Assembly (NCBI GenBank): GCA_022539475.1 | Contig: VCMS01000099.1 | Location: 62,001-126,000, forward strand | Length of the DNA stretch: 64,000 bases | Source: Gracilaria domingensis | Lineage: Eukaryota; Rhodophyta; Florideophyceae; Gracilariales; Gracilariaceae | Direction: 5' to 3' | Part shown: positions 20,930 through 32,298 of the stretch, piece after piece | Layout of the letters: each line of letters opens with the position of its first letter | Numbering within the stretch: the stretch's first letter is position 1 | Notes under the pieces: generated by a model | What the model saw: only the letters and a program-made list of their open reading frames with translations | Databases searched by the model: none | What the model was told of the DNA's origin: nothing | Position numbers and translations under genes: made by a program

Positions 20930-21088
20930 CTAGAATAAGTCACGGTACCCGGCCCTTCGCGTGTTGCGCACTGAACGCCAGCTGCCCTTGATGAAATCGG
21001 TTGTGGCAATGACGCCCCACGGTAGGAGTGCGCAAATGTACGCGCTAACCGTGAACCAGAACGAGCTTGACAGCGCGGCGAAATCCAT
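20930..21088 (-). pseudogene. N-terminal membrane segment, in frame with the Sel1 protein but cut off by TAG
   Basis: An ATG at 21088 opens a 52-codon frame with a hydrophobic SSFWFTVSAYICALLPWGV segment and a basic RSVRNTRRAGYRDLF end. It stops at TAG 20930-20932, and exactly the same frame continues as ACG TTT GTG CCC ATG of the Sel1 protein, with no gap. This looks like the ancestral start of the large gene interrupted by a nonsense change. It could instead be a short upstream frame or a read-through case. It is host sequence, not part of a transposon as far as I can see. Confidence 0.5.
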
Positions 21089-22459
21089 GATGGAACGCGC
21101 GGGACAGGGGAGTAGAGCGCATGTGGAGCTCAACGTCACAGTTGGCGGCTATCGTGGTCTTCGAGCAGGATTGGTGTTGACTGCAATTCCCATCACGAAG
21201 CAAGCGGCTGCCAGAGCAGAGGATGCGTTTCCAAACGTTGCGCGTTGGTCTTGAAGTGTGCCCTGCCTTCTTCGGCTTCCCCGACGCCAGCGGAGAAATT
21301 GAGTTGCCCGAGGATATGAGCTGCATCAGCCGAGCAGGTGATGACTTCTTTTTTGCTGGGACGTCCGGGAAATTAGTTCCCGCAATATTCGCAACCTGTT
21401 TTCTTTCAATTTATGGTGGGATTACAGTCCACGAAGTTTTCATAAGGGCATCTCCACCCGGCCGACGACATGACGGTATTGTGGACGCCATTTTTGGGGG
21501 AAACAGCGCGGGTGGTGACAAACCCAAGGAGAGCGACACAATAAATGCTCGAGAGTACCAGCCCAAAAGGGCGAAAAGTTAACGTAGCTCAGATGCCTGC
21601 AGGAGCAGACAAAATAACCCAAATATAGTAGAAACTCTTCGCTAACAGGAAGCAAAGAGAGTTATTAAACAAGAGTGTGCTTCGGTGTTCGATGCCGAAA
21701 TGTCAACACAACAAAAGAATGCGCGGCTAACAGCCCAAAACACCATGGCTGTCGGCGGAACAATAGAACGGACAGGGCTGAAGCGTTTGATCTTGTCATC
21801 GATACCACCATAAACCTAACAACCAGGCAAGGTGGCGACAGAAATAAAACCATTGCAATGCGTAACAATGCCCACGTCCGTCCGAAAGAACGAAGATGTA
21901 GATATGATTGCAATGTGCGGACGAGCTCTATGATGGGCAGCACAAGGCGACTTTGTAGAGAACGCCGGGAGACCGGGCCGCCGGGAATAAGGAAATGTAG
22001 AGAACAAGGTTGGTGGCAGGGAGGCGCAGACTGCGTTGAGGTGAGATGGGATTGCCAAAGGAAAGAAGGTTGGTGACGACGGAGAGAGAGGAAGAAAGGC
22101 GAGAGAGGCAAGGATGGGGGGCGTCGTCGAGGGAGGAAGTGGTTTGCCCCCGTTAAGTTGGCGACGAACGTTCGAACTCGGGGGTTTATATCTACAATTC
22201 TTGTGGTTCGTATACCCTAAGGCTTAACTTGCTCACCGTCTAGTCCTAAATACCCTAGTGCCGCTCACCATCCATAACATGTAGTAATGTCCACTTACGA
22301 CCCTCTATTATGGAGGTCGATGGTTGGCCGTTGGTGATCTGGTGCTTCAGTCATCCGGGTATTATCCATGTTCCATCAGATTCACCCTGTGCTGTCCTGT
22401 CTTTCGACCATCATTCTGCGTCTACCGCGTTCAGTCGTCAAGCAACCCCTTTCTGAGCA
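21089..22459. other. Intergenic region with only weak open frames
   Basis: About 1.4 kb. A plus-strand frame at 21223-21582 and a minus-strand frame at 21665-22111 lack family motifs, and neither shows a convincing start. From about 22140 the sequence becomes typical noncoding DNA. I support no gene here. Confidence 0.4.
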
Positions 22460-22882
22460 ATGTCAACGGTCGAAGAAGCTATTGCTAACATCACCGACGA
22501 TGACACCGACCGCTCCGATATCCCCCATATGAAATCTACAATGATAGAATAAGAAGCAGAAGAGGCGCCCTCTGTTTCCAGTACTACATCGAGGGACGAC
22601 TCTGCCGACATGGAGTACGAACTAGGTGGTGATAACTCCGCCTCCTCTCGCATGGAACATTTGGAGCAGCTGCTATCCGACATAGTTGACAAGGAAGTAG
22701 AAGTGGATGTTGGCATGTTAGAGGTCTACGCTGTAGCTCCGCGTCTGCCTTCGGGCTATCTCCGTGGTCTCGCCGCTGGAATACTGTTTGCTTGCAAACA
22801 TCATGGCGTCCTTCTCAACGGTCCGTCCCTCCTCGCGAAAGTGTACCGCACTCTTAAAGTGCAATACAAGTGCTCCAACTGA
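22460..22882 (+). pseudogene. Small acidic protein frame, interrupted, unknown
   Basis: From ATG 22460 a frame of ~140 codons reads as an acidic, Ser/Asp-rich N-terminal half and a helical second half (MEHLEQLLSDIVDKEVEV, then a hydrophobic GYLRGLAAGILFACKHHG). One stop interrupts it in the first half, although composition stays coding-like on both sides. It is not recognised; it may be a remnant of a host or transposon gene. The last ~90 codons are uninterrupted. Confidence 0.35.
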
Positions 22883-23628
22883 CGTTGTCGCTTCTAGATA
22901 GATTCTGGTGAACACGGGTCATTGTTGCTTTTGTAAAGGCGTTTCTGTTTTTGCTCAAAACGTTATTGTCGGTGCACCGTTACATCAATAGCAGGCGTCT
23001 TTGCGCCATTATAACATCATAGCGATAGCAACGTCCGTAGCATCACCCAGCAGCAGCAGTACCAGCAGCAGCAGTAGCCGTGTCCTCCGAGCGACGCGCG
23101 AAGACGAAAGGCAAAGCGCGGCGCCCACGCACAACGGCGCGCAGCGACGCGCGGCGGCTGCGAAGGCAAGCGTCGGCTGTAGCGGCGGTGGAAGGCGGCT
23201 TATCTCCGGAGATTACTCCGGAGATCGATAAAAAATCCTTTCGCGTGTGTGTGGGGCAAACTCGGAAGAGTGAAACCCACCAGACTGTCCGAAGGTCCGC
23301 TCTCGTGAGAGATGGCAGACCAGTGACAGAGCCCTCTGTACCACCGTAACTCGGTTGTAAGGCCGAAGTGGCAACTGGCTATACCTACAGAGGTGCTAGG
23401 CCACGTGGTGAGGAAACGATGGGAAACTCCAGAGATGGGGTGGTATCGGCAACGATGAAACACGACCAACGACAGGTGTAGTCCCGAGAGGGAAAGCAAC
23501 AGAAAACAACAACCAAACAACACCCACACGCGACGGCTGCGAAGGCAAGCGTCGGCTGTAGCGGCGGTGGAAGGCGGCTTATCTCCGGAGATTACTCCGG
23601 AGATCGATAAAAAATCCTTTCGCGTGTG
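22883..23628. repeat. Flank with CAG run and a 379-bp tandem duplication reaching into the LTR
   Basis: It contains a CAG/CAGTAC run near 23046-23073, then a segment from about 23155 to 23533 that is repeated immediately afterwards (offset 379 bp; for example CGAAGGCAAGC at 23161 and again at 23540). Each copy joins ~95 bp of flank to the first ~283 bp of the left LTR, so the duplication formed after the LTR element inserted. An open frame rich in Arg/Lys/Ala (from about 23041) runs through the flank. Confidence 0.8.
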
Positions 23629-24607
23629 TGTGGGGCAAACTCGGAAGAGTGAAACCCACCAGACTGTCCGAAGGTCCGCTCTCGTGAGAGATGGCAGACC
23701 AGTGACAGAGCCCTCTGTACCACCGTAACTCGGTTGTAAGGCCGAAGTGGCAACTGGCTATACCTACAGAGGTGCTAGGCCACGTGGTGAGGAAACGATG
23801 GGAAACTCCAGAGATGGGGTGGTATCGGCAACGATGAAACACGACCAACGACAGGTGTAGTCCCGAGAGGGAAAGCAACAGAAAACAACAACCAAACAAC
23901 ACCCACACGCGACGGGTAGGGCCTCCTCGGCACTGTGCCCGGAGCGGGGCGAGATCCTCCAACGGTAATGCACGGGTTTCCGTAAACACGGCAAAACTCT
24001 ATACAGAGTCGGATCACTTCGTAATCTAGTCCTATACCTCCTCGGTACGACCCTCAGGTCCCGACATCAACGACAGATGTTCCTCAAAGGTACCGAGAGG
24101 GTAGGACCACCGTAACCAGACGTGGCTATACTCGCGAGAGTGATAACCCACGTAGGCGGTTGGCGCCAGAGCCTCACTCGTGTAGAGTCCACTCAGGAGA
24201 GCGCTACTCGACAAAGAGTTCACTTAGAAGTGCTCGGGTTGACTTTACAAAGGTGCTCGCGACGACGAGGTCGAGCTCACCTAAGTAGGTCTAAACTAAC
24301 TATGTACACGTGGTGCACACCCGCAGGGGTCCGTACACGTGGCTAGCCCAGTGTTAGGCACCTCAGGTGCACTACCTATTGTCCCGTAATATGCACACAC
24401 ACGGTGGTGTAGTACACGCGTCCACCTAGCGGTATTGGCCAGCAATGGCAACCCTGATTACAGGTAACTGTGGGAAAGCCATTCCAAAAGTAACCGCCAA
24501 AATTGGGTCCAACTCAACTCATAACTCTTCGAGTGCATCCTCGTATCACTCCCCTGAGTATATGAGGCGCATCATCCTGATAACCACGCAAAATGCGTTG
24601 CTCTACA
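23629..24607 (-). repeat. 3' LTR (left) of the Ty3/gypsy element
   Basis: 979 bp, TG...CA ends, nearly identical to 34613-35586. Its outer 283 bp are also copied once more to the left as part of the tandem duplication. Confidence 0.95.
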
Positions 24608-24620
24608 TCTCCCCCTCCTT
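24608..24620 (-). promoter_or_regulatory. Polypurine tract
   Basis: Directly before the 3' LTR, the minus strand reads AAGGAGGGGGAGA, the expected plus-strand primer of an LTR element. Confidence 0.75.
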
Positions 24621-24686
24621 AGAGCCGAGAACGACTTCGAGGCTGAAGTTTTGCGCGAAACGCAAGTACGTAAATACGTTAGAATC

Positions 24687-26540
24687 ATGAGCGGTACCAA
24701 CTCCTCGGTTTCTATACCTCGCAAGCGCGATACACACTCAAGCGAACAGAGTATTCAAGTATCCGAACTCGATCACAGTACATCATCTGTCATTCCGATG
24801 AACCCGAATCAGTTTCCTCATCACCCGACGGGTCAGGCGAGCGCGTCGAACTACCCTCAGCCGGGTTCTGCGACGGCTCCACTGCCTCAGTCTCAACCAA
24901 TGGTCCCGGTGAACGTTCCGTTATGGAATTCAGCGCAAGCGATGCCGCTGATGGCGAACCAAGCTGGTTGGATATCGAAGGAATCTCTCGCAGTACGCGA
25001 TCCCCTCCGTGATGGGTTTGCGTTCAGCCGTGCACCGTGGTTTCATCCGGTAGCTGTTAACGATGACACTCTCCTGGAGTCGTATGCCGAAAACGGCTTC
25101 CTACCGGGCGGTCTGCCGTTAGCGGTAGTGCAATCCCCAGAATGGAAAGTTCGTATAGCGATCGACCCGATGCTCCTCCGGTACGATACCCGCGAGGGTG
25201 AGAACCTGAACACCGCGCGCGCGGAACACGCGAAGTTGGCGTACAAGAGACTCGGTCGAGTGCACCTCGAGCACCTGGTTCCACCGTCATATGGGTTCGA
25301 TACTGCGTTCTACCGTACTTTCGGTGAAGTCCGATATGGAGACAACTTGGCGACGTTCGACCATGCGCGGTACGCTGGCGATGGCCCGACCACATCGAGG
25401 TTGATGTTGTGCTGGAATCGGCCCATACTCCGAGCGGAGTTCCGTTATCTTCGCAAGAACGCTTCCCAGGGTGGGTTCGTCAACCGCATTCGGTTTGAGC
25501 GGAAAGCCCGTTCCCGTCATGGGTATCTGATTCCGTACCCGAATATCGAGACCGAGAGGTACAGACCGCAGGCCTTTCTTGGACGGTTCCCTCCTCTACC
25601 AGATTGGTGGCGTGATGTGGAGGTACCCAAAGGGTGTTTTGCAGAACTGCCCCCGTGCTTGAGTTACATCGGCTCCCGATTGATCCACGATCCGCGTTCA
25701 GGATGGTGGGGTCTCGTAGCCGGCGAGTGGGCGGCACGCGTAGCAGCGTTTCTCCTCTGGGAGGCTTACGACAACTACCGTGTTTGGTATATTCCGCCGA
25801 TGCTTCGCAGCATTATCCGCTCGCTGGATTTGCACACTCCCTTGGGGTCCGAAGAGAACGTGGATGAGATCCATTACATCTTGGATGTTATCGATGGAGT
25901 CGATTGGGAAACGGTGCCCCGTTCGCAACGCGGGAAAGGTCCTCGTCGTCACTACGACCGCTCACCCGGTAGGAGGCATCCCACAGCAGGAGATTTCGTG
26001 TATTACGACCCCTGGGAGGGTACGATGACGACTAGCGCGTATGCCGAGTGGGCAGCGAACCAGCCACGGTCGATTCCAGACAGTCACCCCGTTGGGTTCA
26101 TGTTCAGTGACAACTGGGTCGCCCCAGTTGATCTGGATGATCCGAACATGGATACTGGTGGAGAGGCGGCGGGAGCACTCGTCGAGATGGACCAGGAGTT
26201 GGTGAACGACCTACCGGCGGCGAATCAGGTGTTGCACGCCAGCGGCGGGGTACCCCAGGCTCCTGTGGGTTGGAATGTTCCGACTCAAGCGAGTGTTCCG
26301 GTGGTGGGTCCGGCCCCTGTAGCGGCTACCGTTCCTTCGGTCCTTCCGGCCCCGACAGCTCCGGTCGCTCCGGGAGATTCTCCGGCGAACATCGCGATGT
26401 TGCGCGCCAGTCTCCAGAACGCTGGAATTATCGTGCCCGATCATCTCACCACTATGGCAGGGATACTGGCTTACGCCGTTCCGCACCCTTCGCAGGGTCC
26501 CTCCGGTAGCGGCGGTGCCGGTCCCTCATCGGGGGTGTAA
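24687..26540 (+). CDS. Long antisense frame inside the LTR element, unknown protein
   Basis: 617 residues from ATG 24687, on the strand opposite gag-pol, starting 80 bp inside the left LTR. The frame is complete. It has a Ser/Pro/Gln-rich N-terminal ~80 residues, a compact middle region rich in Trp, Arg and Tyr (about residues 90-480), and a Pro/Ala/Val/Gly-rich disordered tail. No retroviral domain, zinc knuckle or membrane span is recognised. Antisense frames downstream of pol are known in some plant Ty3/gypsy lineages, usually of unknown role. Expression would need an outward promoter in or near the left LTR. Its long intact state in a recent copy suggests the element family maintains it. 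Confidence 0.6.
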   Translation: MSGTNSSVSIPRKRDTHSSEQSIQVSELDHSTSSVIPMNPNQFPHHPTGQASASNYPQPGSATAPLPQSQPMVPVNVPLWNSAQAMPLMANQAGWISKESLAVRDPLRDGFAFSRAPWFHPVAVNDDTLLESYAENGFLPGGLPLAVVQSPEWKVRIAIDPMLLRYDTREGENLNTARAEHAKLAYKRLGRVHLEHLVPPSYGFDTAFYRTFGEVRYGDNLATFDHARYAGDGPTTSRLMLCWNRPILRAEFRYLRKNASQGGFVNRIRFERKARSRHGYLIPYPNIETERYRPQAFLGRFPPLPDWWRDVEVPKGCFAELPPCLSYIGSRLIHDPRSGWWGLVAGEWAARVAAFLLWEAYDNYRVWYIPPMLRSIIRSLDLHTPLGSEENVDEIHYILDVIDGVDWETVPRSQRGKGPRRHYDRSPGRRHPTAGDFVYYDPWEGTMTTSAYAEWAANQPRSIPDSHPVGFMFSDNWVAPVDLDDPNMDTGGEAAGALVEMDQELVNDLPAANQVLHASGGVPQAPVGWNVPTQASVPVVGPAPVAATVPSVLPAPTAPVAPGDSPANIAMLRASLQNAGIIVPDHLTTMAGILAYAVPHPSQGPSGSGGAGPSSGV

Positions 26541-27705
26541 GATGACCAGCAGGGCTGGAGGACTTGGTCCTTAGTATAAGATAGAAACAGTAAAACCATC
26601 TAGTGGTAACTTTCCCTTCACTCTTTTGCCTGTTCTCCACGAACTTGATCGTTCTTCGATTACTTCTTCACTCACACTGTGTTCAAGTGTACTTCACTTC
26701 TTTGGTGCTTCTTCTACTCTAACCGTTTTAAATCGGTACAACCGGCATTTCGGTATGCTCTTCTTTCTTTCTTCTCACTTCCTCTAGTTCAGTCTTCACC
26801 GCTTCATTGGTCTTCTTCCTTCATTCATCCCCACACAGAAGGGGTCAACTCTCCATTCTGAGTCTTCCGCATCGCGGTATAGTTGAAAGCTCCTCACCGG
26901 GAACGGTTCTTATCCCACCTGGGCTTGGTCCAGGTTGGACGGCAAGGCTGACCGAGTGCGACGGTGGTATGAAACGATCTTCGACCTAGGTAGGTGCTCG
27001 ACCGGCTCCATGGTGTCCTCGTCGGCGGAGTAGCCATACTATCGCACTTGGTACAGTACCGTCCCATCGGGGTCTACAACATGACGTACGATACGTTCGA
27101 TCACGTATTCCTGCGGGTACCCCTCGGTATTTGACTGCTCTCCTTCACCCATTGTGGTTTCGTACCTTCGAGGGTGGCGAGGTGGTGGCCGGCTAACCTC
27201 TAGAGGGGTTCCTCTTGGACTTAACCAGTCACGACTCACTAGGAGTTCCTCGCTGCGCGACAACTACAACTTACGCCAGGAGCGTCCAATCTTCAACCTG
27301 AAAGGTTCTTCTTGAAGTACTCTCCTTCTTGAGTCTGACGAGCTTCGGCTCGTTTTGGTTGAGCTTCCGACCGTCCAACGGTAGCTTCGGGATTCTGAGC
27401 TCCCTCTTGCTATCCAGAAGGATCGTCCGTGCGACGGAGAACGGGCAGGGTCTCGCTCGTGCGCCATGGAGGCGGATTGACCAATCACGGTGCATATCGC
27501 GGCCTTCTGGTTGGCCAGGCGGTGGCACGTGTGAGCCACGAGTTACCCTAACAGGTGTCCGTTCGCCTACGGTTGACGACCGTACATCGTGCACCGTGCA
27601 CGTGTGGTACTCGCGCACGCGACTTACTGTCAGCAGTTCCCCTCGTCGGCGGTGTTTTCCATACGTCACCACGTCACACAACGTGTTACTCTCCACTTGG
27701 GTGTG
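26541..27705. other. Internal noncoding spacer of the LTR element
   Basis: About 1.2 kb between the end of the antisense frame and the 3' end of pol. Short frames only. It separates the two convergent coding blocks of the element and presumably contains both 3' ends. Confidence 0.6.
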
Positions 27706-30700
27706 TCATGAGTCCTCTGCCACGCGGCGTGGGTGCACCATCGACGGTTTCCAAACTCGTACTTCGTACTTCACCTTTCCAAGGTTGTTTTCCCAAATAA
27801 TACGCGGGTAAGTACGACTTCTCGTTTCCATATACCACGGCGTGGTTAACACCGGTCGGTAACATTTGAGCTGATCTACCGCTTGCGGTTCTGCGTTCTC
27901 CGGACAGCCCGGGTCTACAGATACTGTCTTCTCCGCTCTGCGGGTGGTGACCTCACTCAGTTGTGGTGTTCCCGATGGGGTTACGTTATCCACAGCGGTG
28001 TGTACCCCCTGGGTGGGTCGTGTCGTTTCCAGCGCATTGCTCAACGAACTCGACGGAGTATCACCACGAGGTACAGCGCCTCGGCGCACCACAACGCTAT
28101 CGGGAGAGACCGCGAGATTGGTTGCGGTACCTTGCGACACAGTGTGACCGTGCGACGCCGGTGTAACGGGTTCCGTACTTTCCTCCCCCTCCTTAGGCGG
28201 TGGCACGGGAGCCACGACGTCCGGTGGGGGGTCAACTCTAGTTGAGTTTTCCTCTTCGTCTCCCGCAACGGGTTGTGCTACCCGCGTGGGTGAGTCTGAC
28301 TTCGGTAGATCCGATAAGCCGCGATCAGGGCGGAGAGTCGCAGGGCGCGAAGATACGACCTGTTCGTCCCCTGTAGCTTCACCCAGTTGGGTGTTAACGT
28401 GAACGTAGGGTGGTGGGGCCAGCGCGACACGGTCTAACGATATCCGTTCGTGGAGATTATTGATATCCAATACTACGGTATCGTCCGTGACGGAAATAAC
28501 CTTGTAGGGTCCTTCCGCGATAGGCGAGAGCTTGTGGCGGCGTTCCTTCTCCGGATTATAGTATTCTTTGCGGAGAAATACCATATCGTCTGGTTTGACC
28601 TTTGGCAATGGGGTCTTAACCTTCGCATCGAAGTTGCGCTTATAAGCGGCCTGCGCCTTATCCATCGCTGTGCGAGCGACCGGTACCATTTTGGTTAACC
28701 AATCCTTCCAAGCGTTCCTGTATAACCCAACAGACGGGTACGTAGAAAGCGTTTCTTGAGCCTCGATTGCAACCGGTGGCGGTACTCTTGACAATACCAA
28801 CTCAAAAGGTGCTAGCTTCGTTACCCGGTGGACTTGGGTGTTCTACGCATACGTAATAGCGTCCGTATACAAATCCCAATCCTTAGGATGATCTGCCACA
28901 TAAGATCTTAATGCATTCAGCATGGTACGGTTAAATCGTTCTACCTGACCATTTGTTTGGGGGTGGTAGGTGGTCGTAAATAGATTCTTGACACTCAAGA
29001 TCCGACAGACGTCCTGGAAAAACTTTGACGTGAACTGTGAACCGTTATCTGATAATAGATGAACCGGTGGACCGTACACAAAGACCCAGTGGGTGACAAA
29101 AGCTTGTGCAACCACGGTGGCCGTAATCCGTTTCAACGGGACTGTCCGTACCAACTTAGAGAACCGATCTGTGATAACCAGAAGGTATCGATTACCTCTT
29201 GCGGTTCTGATCAATTCACCTAAGATATCGATAGCGATAAACTCCAAAGGAGACCGTGCTGGGAACAGCGTTAACTTCTTCGAGTACTTACGAAGTTTCA
29301 CGTTATTCTTAGCGCACTCGGTGCAAGAGCGTCGTACTGCGTAGCAGTCCAATGCCATTGACGGCCAGTAAAAATCCCTACGCAGGGTCAAATATAGTTT
29401 TCGACCTCCTGGGTGGGCTCCTACCTTCACATAGTGTGTCATGACCAACACACGGTTTTGCAGCGAGTATGGGACCACAATTTGGGTATACGCTTCGACC
29501 AACCTAACCAGGTACCCCTGATCGTTAACCTGAAAAGGTATACGATGTCCTCCATTGAGACGAGCGCGAATTCGCGTACAAAACTCATCCGTTTGCTGTT
29601 CTCGGATCATCTCCTCGAGAGTGATGGGTACAAAAGATCCAGTCAAGGGATCCAACTTCTCAGAAGTGAGCAGGATGTCGTCACAGATGTCATCCGACAA
29701 AGATTCGACCCAACCTGCTTGTTCCACCATAAAGCATGGTATGTCCAAATCGTCAACTGGTGCCGCTTCTGCATTTGTTCCCAAGCGGGAGAGTGCATCT
29801 GCCTGCAGATTCAACGTTCCTTTTTTGTACGTAACTGTGAAATCGAACTCCGATAACCTCAAGCGCCAACACATCAAGCGTCCTGATGGTTCCGAGATTT
29901 CCATGAGCCATCGGAGAGATGAGTGGTCCGTATGTACCGTAAAATGGTTGCCCATAAGATATGGCCTCAGTGTAGTTAGAGCCCATACAACGGCTAAGCA
30001 CTCTTTCTCCGAAACTGAGTAGTTACGTTCGTGTACGTTCAAGGATCGCGACCAGTATCCAATTGGATGTCTCACGCCGTCTTCCGTGACCTGAAACAGG
30101 GCGCAACCAACCTGGTGTGCACTGGCGTCAGTGTCTACTTCGAATGGAAGTCCTAGCTTAGGCAAAGCGAAGATTGGCGGTGACGTTACTGCGTCAATTA
30201 ATGCCGAAAAGGCAGACGCTTCCGCGTCGCCTAGGGGTTCCAGTTGAACTGGTTGACCTTTTCTCAAAAGGTGGTTAAGGGGGGTCGCAATATCTGCGAA
30301 GTTCGGGACAAAACGCCGATATACATTACAAAGACCCAGAAAACTGCGGAGTTCCGTTTGTGTCGTAGGGTGTTTCGCTTCCTTCAGCGACTTCACGCGA
30401 ACTGCGTCAACGGAGAGCTGTCCAGGTCGAATGATATGCCCTAGGTATTTGACAGAATCTGTGAAGAAATCGCACTTCTTGAGTTTCAGCGTAATGCCCG
30501 CGTCCCTGAGGACTCTCATGACGTCCCGGACGTGTGTTAAGTGGTCATCAAGGGTTATCGGAGAACACGATGATATCGTCAAGATACACCAAGCAGGTCT
30601 TCCACTTGAATCGAGCCAAGAGGATATCGATAGCACGTTGAAACGTAGCCGGTGCGTTGGTTAATCCGAACGGCATTCGCTTAAACCGGTACAAACCTTG

Positions 30701-32179
30701 GTGGCACACAAAAGCAGTTTTGTCCTTATCCTTTTCACGGATCGGAACTTGGCAGTATCCCCAATTGGCATCCAAGGCGGTGAACACTGTAGCACTCCCA
30801 AGCGAGTCAATGTATTCGTCCATCCTGGGTATGGGATAAACGTCTTTGACGGTGACCGAATTTAGACGACGGTAATCAATACAGAATCGCCATGATCCGT
30901 CCGCTTTTGGAACTAGCACCACGGGTGAGGCCCAAGCGGATTGAGCCGCCTCTATGACGCCAGCGCGTAACATCTTCTCAACCTGAGATTGCTCTTCTTC
31001 CCTAGCTTTGGGACCAGCCCGGTATGGGTGTTGGGAAATGGGGCTAGTACCTGGAAGTAGGTCAACACGGTGTTCCGTGATTCCAATTGTCCCGAGGGAT
31101 CCATCCCACATGGGTGTGAACTCCCTCAACATTTCTCTTAGCTTACCTCTATGAGATTCAGGTACATGATCAAAATTCAACTGTTCCAGTTCCTTGACAG
31201 GGTCTGTATCTTCCGTTCCTGGTGGCAACGCTTTACCCTCGGTGGGTGCCAGCGATTCGGTAACTTCGCTCGCCGGGGTATCCGATGCGGTAAAAGCGGT
31301 TTCCGCTGATCCCTCCCCCTCCTTAGCATCGGTTATACCGAGAACATCCGCAACGGGTATCTTCGTCGGTACGATAGCAGCAGGGTGTGGGAGAGTGGTA
31401 CCAAGGATTTGGTTTTTAGCTAACCACTGTCGGGTTGTGCCAAAGTTGGCGACCAAAACTCTGAATGGTTTGTCGGGTTCCACCGAGATTACTCCGTTCG
31501 CCAAAGCGAGTTGCTTCTGATCATACAATGATGGCAATGGTTGTACCACACGTAGACCAGACTGCTTAGTAGTTATGGTGACCCAAACTTGGGATTGCGC
31601 AGGGATTGCGATGGCATGAGCCACATGGAGCTTAGATGATACCGGGTCGACGGTTGGAACTTCCTGTGCAGCAGGGAGCGGGACGCGCTTGCGTGTAGCT
31701 CTCTTTAGCGGTTTCCTTACAATCGGTATTTCGGAACCATCATCCATGGTAACAACTCGAGCTTGAGGTCGAATCGCTTCAACAAAACGATCACAAAAGT
31801 CACAACCGAGTATCACCGGTGCGGCAATGCTTTTGCAAACCATGAAATCCACTTTAACCATACAGGTTCCTAATCGTACCATGAGAGGTATGTACCCAAG
31901 AGTACGCAACGGGTTATTGTTGGCATCCGCGATGTCCAAACCTGGACCATGACGAATTTCATCCCGTAGCGCGGGTGGCACCAACTCAAGGTGAATCAGG
32001 TTCGGTGCAGCTCCTGTATCCAACACAGACAACTGTCGAACCATGAACTGGTTAGACAAGCCAAGATCGGCATAAACTTTGTAGTTCCTCTTGGCCATCA
32101 CAAGAACTCTTTCCGGAATACGGAGATTACGGGACCGTATCCACGGACGACGTAGAACCGAAAGGTGTTCTGAGCTCAC
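27706..32179 (-). pseudogene. pol region of the Ty3/gypsy element (protease, RT, RNase H, integrase)
   Basis: On the minus strand, in order: an aspartic protease with DTGA; reverse transcriptase with FCIDYRRLN and the active-site YLDDII; RNase H with a DASAHQVG-like start; an integrase with a His-Cys zinc-binding segment, a core with DNGSQFTS and HPQTNGQVERFNRT, and a GPY/F-type C-terminal module followed by a Pro/Ser/Thr-rich tail. This order is diagnostic of Ty3/gypsy. The region looks broken in about two places in this copy. As usual for the family, pol follows gag in a different frame. Confidence 0.9.
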
Positions 32180-32298
32180 GTCAGTTGTAGCCGCTATCCT
32201 TGAAAGGATTCTAACAGCTGGGGAGCGAAGCTGTGACGCCTCGGGCGCCTTTAACTTCGGCTCGGAAGGCGCCCCTCCCGTAGGGGAAACTCCCGAAG

